Source: Atrina japonica
Lineage: Eukaryota > Mollusca > Bivalvia > Pterioida > Pinnidae
Assembly: GCA_030159075.1 (NCBI GenBank)
Contig: BROG01000072.1
Location: 248,001-312,000 of the forward strand
DNA: 64,000 bases
Direction: 5' to 3'
Both the position numbers and the translations under genes were made by a program. Positions within the stretch are counted from its first letter, which is position 1, and each line of letters opens with the position of its first letter. The notes under the pieces were generated by a model. That model was given only the letters and a program-made list of their open reading frames with translations, had not been told where the DNA came from and searched no databases. Shown here piece after piece: positions 1-10,969 of the stretch.

Positions 1-66
1 CCTGACTTGTATCTATTGTTTAGATCCGACACCCTAGAATATATAGTGTTATTAGTTATAGTGCTT

Positions 67-160
<94 letters not shown>

Positions 161-651
161 AATAACGAGTAAGGCAGAAAAAGTAAACCCCATTACAGTA
201 TTAATCTCTTAATATAATTACCTATAATGTAATTTCACTGACAAAAAAAATATAAATATAAATAACTAAAAGCAGCTGAGTAACGGCGCTCATATGTAGA
301 AGTTGATATATATATTACACGTAATACCAAAGTTATAGTTTTGCAAAAAAGGCTAAAATAGTAACACTGTACAAAGATAACTAGTATCTTAGCTTTCTAA
401 ATAAATAACCTAAAACATCTTTTGTGTTCTATTTGGAGATGAATTTAATAACAATACAGGGAAAGATATTTTCAGGATAATATTAATAAAAAGAATTTAA
501 TGAATCATAAGGAAGAAGTTTTAAGACATTGACAAACGATTCCCACATTTAGATTGATGGCTGTAAAATGAGGGTTATCTTAAATTTTTTTAATTGACCA
601 CATTATGTTATGCTGTTAAATATTAATGATACTTCTCAAATAAAAGAGGGG
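1..651. other. Non-coding DNA with (AT)n microsatellite
   Basis: No coding exon is seen. A nearly pure (AT)n tract fills about 69-157. The rest is AT-rich sequence with no gene or repeat I can name. Given the Wnt exons downstream it is probably intronic. Confidence 0.6.
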
Positions 652-866
652 GGCCACCGTAGCCAAGTGGATAAGTCTCTCATTCCTGATTATTGCAGCT
701 TCGAGCCCCGCTGAAACCTAAGCTGAATTTTAATGAGAAATGTTACCAGTTTAGTTGCGGAAGGTCGATTTCCCTTCCCGGGTATATATCTGCCGGGTTC
801 TCTTCTCTACCATTTAAAACTGACTGCCATCATATAACCGAAAAATTGTTGAGTGTGGCGTTTAAT
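652..866 (+). mobile_element. tRNA-derived SINE, copy 1
   Basis: The head resembles a tRNA of the Ser/Leu type, with an A-box-like stretch (GTAGCCAAGTGG) and a B-box-like stretch (GCTTCGAGCCCC). The body holds TTCTCTTCTCTACCATTTAAAACTG and the tail ends in TTGTTGAGTGTGGCG. The same head, body and tail recur at 1557, 4441 and 6899, so this is a dispersed family. The conserved 3' part fits the V-SINE/RUDI-like SINEs described from molluscs, a family assignment made from memory. Confidence 0.75.
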
Positions 867-1282
867 GTGATATAGAACGTTGAGGTGTAAACGCGGTTTC
901 CGTGGATGATTATGTCAATTCTTGACCTAAGCTTTCAATTGATTAACAAATTATTCAGTACTCTAAGCTACCTTCCGGAAAGATTTATTTTTCACTTTTG
1001 TATTTATACATTACAAGTTGTAGGTGAAGTACCACACATATTGACCTATGCTATAAACTTAAAACTCGTTTACTTGCTCCGGCTTTCGTGACATGTAAAA
1101 CCGTTTCTAAAACCCTTGGGAATGATCCAGTATGTTACCCTATTCGTAATAAGAAACATTGAAATGTAATGCATTGTATCGATTTCAGGAGCGAATGATG
1201 TTGTATAAATTATATAAAAACTCCGTCTTACAGAAACGAGGATAGATTAGTATAAAACATATCGTTATGTCTGTTTTTTCAG

Positions 1283-1419
1283 ACAACTGGGTATGGTCTG
1301 GATGCAGTCACAATGTTCAATATGGTGATAAACGCACTGTCATGCTGCTGGACGATTTGATATCCGGGAATGATATACACGCTGCAATGAATATACAAAA
1401 CAACCGCGCTGGACGAATG
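1283..1419 (+). CDS. Wnt ligand, penultimate coding exon seen
   Basis: This internal exon encodes part of the N-terminal domain of a secreted Wnt morphogen, including W-x-W-S-G-C-S and the family motif N-N-R-A-G-R that precedes the acylation-loop exon. It has a polypyrimidine tract and AG acceptor at 1281-1282 and a GTAAAT donor at 1420. It begins inside a split codon and ends in phase 0. Joined to the exon at 1835, the frame runs straight through the canonical Wnt junction, AGR followed by VLKxLRVKCKCHG. Upstream Wnt exons are not in the window. The subfamily is uncertain. Confidence 0.88.
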
Positions 1420-1834
<415 letters not shown>

Positions 1835-2332
1835 GTGGTGTTGAAAGCTCTCCGAGTCAAGTGTAAATGTCATGGTTTAACAGGCTCATGCACAGTAAAG
1901 AGCTGTTGGAAGGAGATGGCTCCATTGCGAAAAATTGGACGATATTTAAAACGCAGATACAAAAAGGCTGTGCGAATAGACAACATCAGTGATAAACTTC
2001 AAAACGAAAACAATGTGAGGACGCATAGAAATCTGCCTTTGTTTTCAAGAAATCTTGTTTATTTATACCGTTCCCCGGATTATTGTAAAACTAATATTAC
2101 ATTGGGTGTGTTGGGGACAATTAGACGAAATTGTTCCAAGAATCATAAGAAAAACAAAGTTTCCTCATCTAAGAAAAAAAGTTGCCGCACGTTGTGTACA
2201 GAATGTGGATACAAAGTAAAAATAGAAACTGAGCAAGTACCCTCTTCTTGCAACTGTAAATTTTTTTGGTGTTGTAAAATTCACTGTGATCCGTGTCTTG
2301 TCGAAAAGAAGAAATACTACTGCCACCCATAA
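1835..2332 (+). CDS. Wnt ligand, last exon with stop
   Basis: The exon starts directly after the acceptor at 1831-1834 and encodes the C-terminal half of a Wnt protein. It opens with the CKCHG loop and the SCW motif. In the middle is a basic stretch with Y-R-S-P-D-Y-C. It ends in a cysteine-rich knot (C-R-T-L-C-x-x-C-G-Y, then C-N-C-K-F-x-W-C-C-K-x-x-C) and a stop at 2330-2332. The cysteine spacing is that of a Frizzled-binding Wnt. At the position of the normally palmitoleoylated serine (CHGxSGSC) the codon reads threonine (CHGLTGSC). The linker is long and lysine/arginine-rich. The protein could be Wnt9-like or a lineage-specific Wnt, and I cannot decide which. Confidence 0.92.
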   Translation: MVLKALRVKCKCHGLTGSCTVKSCWKEMAPLRKIGRYLKRRYKKAVRIDNISDKLQNENNVRTHRNLPLFSRNLVYLYRSPDYCKTNITLGVLGTIRRNCSKNHKKNKVSSSKKKSCRTLCTECGYKVKIETEQVPSSCNCKFFWCCKIHCDPCLVEKKKYYCHP

Positions 2333-4424
2333 TCGAAGACTGCCAACTAACATTTCTTACATTGAAGATAAAATATTGTGGAGGGTACAGAGGCTAAGAT
2401 GCAATTAGGAACAATGCTGAATGAAATGATACATTTGATGTAAATCAAGATAAGTACATAGAAAGTATAAAGAAAGAAAGATCGTGTAGCAAAACGTTAT
2501 GTACGTATGGGCACCCTAAATCTCTAAATCTCGACCTCAGACCGCAATTGAGCGGTTTGATAAATTTGTTTTACTATTTTGTTACGGAGTATGTGATATT
2601 CTGTTTTTTACCATTTTAATTGTAAACTTTAGATTGTCAATTGTATCTGTTTGAGTGTAACTCTGACGAATTGTTTGGAGGCCATTTGCTTTCACGGAGT
2701 CAACTAGATTTTACATATATAGTATTCTAAGGATAGGAAGTAGTAGCACAGGATAAAGCAAACATCTGTCTGAGAGTTAAGATGTTTACTGTGGCGAATA
2801 CTGTGAATCACATTTATTTCGCAAGAGATTAACTTTGGCGTAAATTCGTGAAAGAACATACTGGCAAAGTCCAATATCTAGCGATTATCTGTATTATAGT
2901 TGAGACGGTCTTATTTGTCTTGAGTTTCGAATATCCATTGGTACTTTAACATTATACCCTATTAAGCATTGTTCTTGTTTGTATCATTAAAGAATGGCTA
3001 TCGAGGTATTAATTAGACAAAATGCAAAGTAATCACAATAACGCATTAAGCATACTTTATCATAAGAAGTTCAGTTTCTGATAATAGGTATTAATACAAG
3101 TCTTATTGATTTGAAAACCCATTCAGTCATACTACAGACACGTGTTTCTGTTAAAATATATGTACAATATAACCGCTTGAAATATTCGAAATTAAAGTCT
3201 TTTGCAGATCTAGAATGGCGAATTCATGTATTTGTGAATATATCTTACTAGGTTAGAACACGCCAGACAACGGCAATCAAAAATTTAAGTGATTTACAGT
3301 ATATGTGTCATTATCGATTTTCATTCATGAAATTGATGAGTTAATGCTAGAATTGAATAATTCTGTTTTTCGTGTTCGATTTTGTTAAATTAGCAAAATG
3401 TCTTGTTACTATACATGTATTTCAATACTAGTTCCAAAAATAGTGTATACTAGCTGTGACACATACAGTACTGGACTACTTTATACTAGTAATTTCGCCC
3501 CTGGTTATTTTCGCCATTTTTCGACAGAAATACATGTATATTCAATACGCCCTAAATCGTCATTATCTTATCGATGTCGTATATGTCCATACTTCAAGTA
3601 TTTAAATTAAAAATTTCGTTTTCATTTAAAAATTCGCCCTCTCAGAAAATATCGAAAATTAAACGGGAGCGAAAATGTCCAGGTATACAGTATTTGAAAC
3701 ACGTGGTTATTTACTTATTGTTGTATAACGTAATAGTTAATTACAACTATATAAGTATATCAGAACAAATATATATCAAAGTGTAAACTATTACGACGTC
3801 CATGAGAAAAATGTGAATGCATAAACAATTTGGAAAAACTAAATCTGTAGAAATGAAGAAATGGGATCAAGTGCCTTGGATAAGTAATCTTTTCCAGCCG
3901 ACTGGTCAGGCAATTATTTCCAGATAAAACAAGTAACGTCATCAGTTGCTGTATTCGGTCTAGACGGTGTCGGACAAGGTATCGAACCATATATCGTTTT
4001 CAACCGTAAACTGTACGGAATGTTGACAGACAACACAATTTCACACTACCTGGTGATATTCTGTACTGTGCTGTTGAAAATGAAGAAAACTTTTGAACAG
4101 TACACTCTTTGTCTGTTTCCTTGTTTACCAATTGAGGTTTACGTAAACAAGCACTACAACCAAATTGATATGTTTTGTAATATAACATGAATTTATTATG
4201 TTAACATATTATCATTCTTTTTATATTTGGTATTATTTATATGCAATGACTATCCTACTTGGCTGAAATAGAAATAAAATTATCATAAAACGTCAAACTT
4301 TGTTGTTTGCTGACCGAGGAACGATAACATTCTTCCTTACACGTACCTGTATTGTTACTTGTAAATTAAATGACATATATCAGACGCACTTGATGTATAT
4401 GTCAATGACTTTATAAACAAGGGT
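2333..4424. other. Wnt 3' UTR and intergenic DNA
   Basis: After the Wnt stop there is AT-rich sequence without recognisable exons. The first several hundred bases are probably 3' UTR, but no convincing polyadenylation site could be chosen among many AATAAA-like stretches. Short ORFs here have no family signature. Confidence 0.5.
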
Positions 4425-4574
4425 CATTCGAAGAATTAATGAGGCCTCCGTGGCTGGTGATCTCTTCCCGGGTACATTGTAACCGGGTTCCCTCCTCCAA
4501 CATTAAAAATTGGCCATCTCCATATAACGGATAAATTGTTGACTGTGGCGTAAAACAACATTCGAAGAATTAAT
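4425..4574 (+). mobile_element. Internally deleted SINE with perfect 16-bp TSD
   Basis: The copy at 4441-4558 keeps the head (GGCCTCCGTGGCTGG) and the whole 3' body (GGGTTCCCTCCTCCAACATTAA to TTGTTGACTGTGGCGTAAAAC) but lacks about 110 bp in between, including the B box. It is flanked by identical 16-bp repeats, CATTCGAAGAATTAAT, at 4425-4440 and 4559-4574. These mark target-primed integration. Confidence 0.85.
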
Positions 4575-6240
4575 AGACCCATACCAGGACATATTGCAAC
4601 GATATATAAATTGACAAAATCACTCCATCTACCTAAGATGTTATCTGTCAGATTATGGTGAGCATAGGAGAAATAAAACAACAAATGAATGATAACTCCA
4701 GAAACCAGGAGGAGTTGCGATAACAAGATGTTGGTATCATTAAACCAAATAATTCCAAGTCCAATGTTAATAACGCCTTAAAATTATCGAGCTGCATTCT
4801 CCTACCTTTATTTTATGATCTTCCTTTGTGCCAAGTTTCATCAAAATCCGTTCATGTGTTGCGATGACATTACAGGTAAATCTAAAGTCCCCATCGGTTT
4901 ACAGGTAGCGGACTTATAAAAACATATAATAATGTATAGGGGTTTAATTTTATGGCTAGTAACTTTCACGTTTTCTCTTTCCTGGCGGGATCGCGGTTAG
5001 TTGAATTCACAAATCAGTAGTTGCATAAAATAATATCAATGTTTTACGTATGTATATGATTAATTAAAGACAAATTCACTGTTCCTTAAAATCAACACTT
5101 TAAATTTATCAACACCGTGGAAATAGCGAAAATTAACATTGCGAGTTATCTCCCCCTACAGTACTTGTTAACTTGTATAGGTACCGTCTTTAACACGCAG
5201 AGAAACACAGTTACAAGGACACTTATGATACGTAAAATAATGTTAGGTGTAACTTTTAAATTATCATTCAATAGTATGAACAATGCTTGGAAAATGCTCC
5301 GTCACGGTGCTTTGTCGTTGTGACATTCGTATCACGTCATACATGTTGAAATGATATTACAATGTAGATAAAATTTGATAAATATATTTTACAGGCATAA
5401 AGTGCCTTTGATATTGAATATATATTTTATCTTACGATCTACGATCTCACGTATAAATTAATATTGCAAAAGAAAATTACAATCTCACCATCATGTAGAA
5501 AATTATCACAACAGTATATGATTATTTAAACATGAAATCAAATATCAAAACATTAAATACAGTGTTAATTACATAAATGAACTTTTCTAATTATTGGCAT
5601 TTACAATTATCGATTTATTATACATGTGTATATGAACAAAATAAAATTACAAATATACAGATCAAATTTGCCCACAGTCCCGGTCTTCAGTGACTCTAGA
5701 CTCGGATTGAAGGGTATTCATGTACTTGGAACGGGGTCCTAATAATTTGATCATCAACACGAGAAATTTATTTTATCGAAATACTTATTAAAGCAAACTT
5801 TAATATAGATTTCTTTTGTAAGATTCCTTTTGATACCATATAATTATCAGTACAACCTTCCCCACCCCCAAAAATATGAAAATAAAACCAATTTTTCCCT
5901 ACATGTTATGTAATTAGGTATACAGAATAAATAATCAATACAAATTTTATTATTCATTAGTATGTAACGTTATGACATAGATCAATTCTATATGTTCATT
6001 TGCACTTTTTATTTCAGTATTTGAGATTTTATGCTTTTACTTGGAACTTTTTGCCCATGACAACTGGTTGAAACAATATAAGAAATTTAGGGATAAAGGG
6101 TTTACTACGCCAAAAAAACCTAAAGGTAGATTAATTAACTCATTCACCCTAAAGACAAAGGACTGGCCTAAAACATTGATTTATGGAAAAGTCCATTGTT
6201 TTGCAGGGGGTAATGAGTTAAATATGTTTTCTGTCTCACT
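4575..6240. other. Intergenic DNA, no gene recognised
   Basis: AT-rich sequence. I see no splice-flanked coding segment, RNA gene or tandem array. Short ORFs near 5117 and 6041 have no recognisable domain. Confidence 0.5.
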
Positions 6241-6249
6241 ATCCAAATA

Positions 6250-6465
6250 GAGCACCATATTTTGAACCGTGAAGTATCTCACCTCTCGTCAGCCCAGTTT
6301 CAAGTCCCTTTGGAAACTTATCTGACATCGTGAGCAAATCTGCCAGTTTATTAACGCAAGGTTTCATCCCAAGTTCATTGTAATTGGTTTCTCTAATCCA
6401 AATTAAAACCATATTGTTGTATGTCATAAAAGACCAATAAACAAACAAACAAAATCGGTTGCGAT
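6250..6465 (+). mobile_element. Possible diverged SINE relic
   Basis: The segment shares short stretches with the SINE family (GAAGTATCTCACCTCTCGTC against GAAGTTTCTCACTTCTAGTC in the copy at 6899; GTAATTGGTTTCTCTAATCC in the body). It ends in AATAAACAAACAAAC, a common SINE 3' tail. It is too diverged to be certain. Confidence 0.4.
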
Positions 6466-6898
6466 ATGTATACATAAATTGTACTTACTTTATACTTATC
6501 ATTCAACTCTAGATTGCAAAAAACTGAGTCAAAATACGTGTATACTAAACATTTAAAAAAACTGACAATGTGAAGAAGTGATATATAAAATAAAGTTAGT
6601 AAATAATGTTTTGCATATTTAGAGTACAGGTGTAGTTGTCTTACAGGAAGTATTCAATTTTGATTTCGCATGGCTCTCCAAGAAATAAACAGATAAAGTT
6701 CCCGTAGGAGTCATATTTCTTTATCATATTTGCCTATAACTTTAAACATGTGTATTTCCATTTGGCGGTAATTACTTTTGCGAAAAAAATAATAAATGCA
6801 AATCATTTACCATGACTTTGATTTATTAAAAAACAATTAATAGTTAATGGAATTTTTCAATGACTACAATGTCACACCGAAATTATGAGTGATCTTGG

Positions 6899-7148
6899 GG
6901 CCTCCGTGGTTGAGTGGTTAGAGCAAAGCGCTTTAAAACTTGAAGTTTCTCACTTCTAGTCTGCAGAGGTTCGATCCCCGCTGGAACCTATGCTGATTTT
7001 TGTGAGAAATATTTTTAGTTTACTTGTTGAAGGCAGTTGGTCTTTTCCCATGTGCACTGTAATCGGGTTCTCTCCTCCAACATTAAAAACACTGGCCACC
7101 TCCATATAGTGGAAAAATTGTTGAGTGTGGCGTAAAACATTAAAAAAA
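6899..7148 (+). mobile_element. tRNA-derived SINE, fullest copy
   Basis: This is the best-preserved copy: head GGCCTCCGTGGTTGAGTGG with an A box, a canonical B box GGTTCGATCCCC at 6968-6979, body GGGTTCTCTCCTCCAACATT, and tail TTGTTGAGTGTGGCGTAAAACAT followed by a short A-rich run. It serves as the reference for the other copies. Confidence 0.85.
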
Positions 7149-7806
7149 ACTATGGTCAGTTTCTAGAATATTATAAACATAATACCAAAGTGATAGAAAT
7201 GATGAACAAAGTGTATTGTTGATCTTAAGATTTTCAAAGACCCTGTACGTCCTCGATGTCTCTGTGTAAAGGAATTTGCTTCAATAGCTAGCTGAGTCCA
7301 CGATTACTCTCCTGGCGTAATTCGCACAAGTTACCCCCGTTTAAATGTTTAACAGTAATAACATAAACGCATACAACCTGCGTATAGTTTAACATGTCAC
7401 ATACAATTACGGGCTAAATACTATCAAATATTACGTACATAAATTTACTACTACAATACCCTAAACATTTCTACTGTATGGGTCACATTTCTGAATAAAG
7501 ATCCATTCCATGTCTTTATCTGCGCAGAATACAGATCGTTCTTGCTTTGATTACGCAGATTGTTCTGACTTTGTAACACAGTTCTCCTTCACGATAATTT
7601 GATTTTAAGCAGTGTTTTTTTTTAATAATGTTTATTATCAAACAATCGTATCTGCTTTAAAATCTTACAATGTACATGTATATGACTATGAGCAGAATAC
7701 AATAAAGTTCCTTTTCAATACAAATCAGTTGAATGTGTTTCCATATTGCCCGGTATTTGTCGTCAGCAAAATGTGCACAGAAAAAAAAACACGACAGTCT
7801 TCGTTA
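7149..7806. other. Region downstream of the GPCR gene
   Basis: No coding potential is seen. This is the 3' flank of the minus-strand receptor gene, and its proximal part is probably 3' UTR. Confidence 0.5.
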
Positions 7807-8121
7807 TTAGGAACTGGATGGAGCGTCAAAAGCACGATTAGAAAAACTAACTGCGGATTCTCGTCTACCGGATATATCTTGCAGAATATTGATTTGCGAT
7901 TCCCTTCGACTTCCATCAATGGAAAGTCTGCTGAGGCTGTTCCGAGTATTTATATCAGAATTATTATAGGCTTTCTTACGATAAAATATACTGTTGATCA
8001 GACCTTTGAATCCGCTTCTAAAGTTCTCGTTCAGACCACCGTACAATACAGGATTTAAAGCGCTGTTTGTATATAGCAATATAACCGCCGCAAAGTTGTA
8101 TGGCCTGTACCAATCTGGAAG
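7807..8121 (-). CDS. Neuropeptide-type GPCR, exon 4 (TM7 and tail)
   Basis: Read on the minus strand, the exon follows a CTAG acceptor at 8122-8125 and starts in phase 0. It encodes extracellular loop 3 and TM7 with the family motif N-S-A-L-N-P-V-L-Y (NPxxY variant), then helix 8 (N-E-N-F-R-S-G-F-K). The cytoplasmic tail is rich in Ser and Arg, with S-x-R-R-E-S elements that could be phosphorylated, and the stop is at 7807-7809. It completes the 399-aa receptor begun at 16437. Confidence 0.9.
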   Translation of the reverse strand, partial: LPDWYRPYNFAAVILLYTNSALNPVLYGGLNENFRSGFKGLINSIFYRKKAYNNSDINTRNSLSRLSIDGSRRESQINILQDISGRRESAVSFSNRAFDAPSSS

Positions 8122-8439
8122 CTAGAAAGGTAATTTTCAAATGATTAATTACATGAATTAAAAAGTTATACAGTTTGCTCTAAGGATTTTGCAAGATAGT
8201 ATAAATTACGTTTGTGGAATATATAATACATCCGGATTTCATATTAAATATCAAAGGCAACAATTTTATTACTGTAGGAAATAATATAAATCTACCCTCC
8301 GGATATCAGGAGCGAAATTACGCTATGATTTAATTGGGGTTGAAATATTATCGGGAGCGAATTAACGATATGGTAATATTGGGAGTGGAAAATCGATAGT
8401 AATATATAAGGAGCAATATCATGTTATAAATATATCAGG

Positions 8440-8935
8440 TACGAAATAACTATATTTACATTATGATGCATTAACATGATCATGATGAAATAACGCTATA
8501 ATTATATCAGGATGAAATACCCCTATAATTACACCATGATAAAATAACGCTATAATTATGTCATATTAAAATATATAACTATAATTATATCATGGAGAAA
8601 TAACGCTATAATTACACCATGATCAAGTATTGCTATAACTACATTATAATGAAATATCGCTATAATCAAATCATGATGACATAACGCTATAACTACACCA
8701 TGATAAAATAACGCTATAATTATATTATAATGAAATATCCCTCTAATTACATCAAGATGAAATAACACTATAAATAAACAATGATAAAAGAACGCTTTAA
8801 TTATATCATAATGAAATATCCATGTAATTACATCATGATGAAATAAGGTTATAATTAAACAAGGATAAAATAACGCTATAATTAAACAAAGATAAAGTAA
8901 CGCTATAATTACACCATGATAAAATAACGCTACAA
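8440..8935. repeat. AT-rich minisatellite, about 30-bp unit
   Basis: Degenerate repeats of the type GATGAAATAACGCTATAATT followed by ACACCAT or ATATCAT run through the segment, with about 15 or more copies. The repeat creates artificial hydrophobic ORFs. Confidence 0.8.
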
Positions 8936-9599
8936 GGACCTCATTTTTGATAATAAAAATATACAGGAATTAGACCAAAACTTTTATTTTCTAATAAAGT
9001 TTGAGCCTAAAAGGATATTGCCGTAGAAAATTTTAACATATCATGCATATATTATTTTTTTGCAAGCTTGTTTGCCTTTAAGTGTCTTTACGAAAGTTTT
9101 GATACGCCCTGTATCTGGCAAATAAGTGTTACTGCCTGTTTAAAGAATTAAGTATAACCTTGTGCCTTTCGAACTCATGAATCTAACAAATGCTCAAACA
9201 ATAAGAAAACCACATCATCAGAAAAGAAGAGAAATGAATATAAATAATGTCAACTGTTGTTATCTATAATTATTTAAATCTCTTTATTATTCAGGACACT
9301 CAGTCCTGCCCCTTTTGGGATTCGCAATTGTTCGTCATGTTCAGACCATTTGCATATCCAATTTGCCATTTTTTAATGCACTTGGAGTTCGATTATGTAT
9401 TAGTTACTTCTTCGTTTTACTTATACATATCTCTTTCTTTCTGTATTTATTCATCTATTAATTATTCCTAAATATTTACTAAAATATACCAATTGACTTC
9501 TCACTCTTTTGTTGCTTTGTTCCCGAGTAAATTGCAACAGAGTGGAAATTGAAGCAACTAAGGAAGAAATCCTGGATGAAAGGCATCATACTACTGTCG

Positions 9600-10730
9600 G
9601 ACTTGTGGAAAGATTGTGGTGTATATAGCTACGCTCTCTGTTGACAGACTGGTGGAAAGATTGTGGTGCATATGATTTACTGATTGGTGGAAAGATTGTG
9701 GTGTATATAGCTACGCTCTCTGTTGACGGACTGGTGGAAAGATTGTGGTGCATATGATTGACTGATTGGTGGAAATATTGTGGTGTATATAGCTACGCTC
9801 TCTGTTGACGGACTGGTGGAAAGATTGTGGTGCATATGATTGACTGATTGGTGGAAAGATTGTGGTGTATATAGCTACGCTCTCTGTTGACGGACTGGTG
9901 GAAAGATTGTGGTGCATATGATTGACTGATTGGTGGAAAGATTGTGGTGTATATAGCTACGCTCTCTGTTGACGGACTGGTGGAAAGATTGTGGTGCATA
10001 TGATTGACTGATTGGTGGAAAGATTGTGGTATATATAGCTACGCTCTATGTTGACGGACTGGTGGAAAGATTGTGGTGCATATGATTGACTGATTGGTGG
10101 AAAGATTGTGGTATATATAGGTACGCTCTCTGTTGACGGACTGGTGGAAAGATTGTGGTGCATATGATTGACTGATTGGTGGAAAGATTGTGGTGTATAT
10201 AGCTACGCTCTCTATTGACGGACTGGTGGAAAGATTCTGGTGTATATTATTAACGAACTGGTGGAAAGATTGTGGTGTATATAGCTACGATCTCTACTGA
10301 CGGACTGGTGGAAAGATTGTGGTGTATATAGCTACGATCTCTATTGATGCTGGTGGAAAGATTGTGGTGTATATAGATACGACTGATGGAAAGATTGTGG
10401 TGTATATAGCTACGATCTCTATTGATGGACTGGTGGAAAGATTGTGGTGTATATAGCTACGATCTCTACTGTCGGACTACTGGGAAGATTGTGGTGTATA
10501 TGATTGACGGACTGGTGGAAAGATTGTAGTGTATATAGCTACCCTCTCTATTGACGTACTGGTAGAAAGATTGTGGTGTATATGATTGACGGACTGGTGC
10601 AAAAATTGTGGTCTATATAACTACGATCTCTATTGACGGACAAGTGGGCAGATTGTGGTGTATATAGCTACGATCTCTATTGACGGACAAGTGGAAATAT
10701 TGTGATGTATATAGCTACGCTCTCTAAAAT
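9600..10730. repeat. 82-bp minisatellite array
   Basis: Unit of 82 bp made of two related halves. Each half starts GGTGGAAAGATTGTGGTG; one continues CATATGATTGACTGATT and the other TATATAGCTACGCTCTCTG. Copies around 9640-10200 are nearly identical, and copies beyond 10200 are shorter and more diverged, as expected for an array whose edge decays. It lies in GPCR intron 3. Confidence 0.92.
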
Positions 10731-10858
10731 TAAGTTTTACTATTTTCTCTCATTACCATTAGATTTATTTAAAATATTTGTGAGGAACAATTGAAGCTGT
10801 GGATTGAGATTTACATTTTTAATACCCCGTCTGTATGTGCTTACCACCTCGTACTTAC

Positions 10859-10969
10859 CTCTTGACTGGGATCCTCCAGATCTCTGAACATTTCAAATAT
10901 TTTACTGATTTGAAATGGAATGGCGCATATAATAAAAACGATGAGTATAGTAAACAACATCTTGACAAC
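10859..10969 (-). CDS. Neuropeptide-type GPCR, exon 3 (TM6)
   Basis: Exon of 111 bp (37 codons, phase 0 at both ends), with a TTTCAG acceptor at 10970-10971 and a GTAAGT donor below 10859. It encodes the end of intracellular loop 3 and TM6. The hydrophobic helix carries a proline in A-I-P-F-Q in place of the usual CWxP, followed by an acidic extracellular loop (D-L-E-D-P-S-Q-E). It is too short to be seen by ORF length alone. The assignment rests on perfect splice phase with exons 2 and 4. Confidence 0.9.

Larger units (their letters stand above)
8122..10858 (-). other. GPCR intron 3 with two minisatellites
   Basis: This 2.7-kb intron has a GTAAGT donor (minus strand, ending at 10858) and a CTAG acceptor at 8122. 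It contains an AT-rich about 30-bp minisatellite (about 8440-8935) and an 82-bp minisatellite (about 9600-10730). No exon is seen in it. Confidence 0.75.

Noticed and set aside
6899..6985. A functional tRNA gene
   Set aside because: The A and B boxes are present, but the fold lacks a proper acceptor pairing and continues into the SINE body shared with other copies.
9711..10163. Repeated 68-aa ORFs on the minus strand
   Set aside because: They recur every 82 bp with the minisatellite and lie in a GPCR intron; no independent protein signature.
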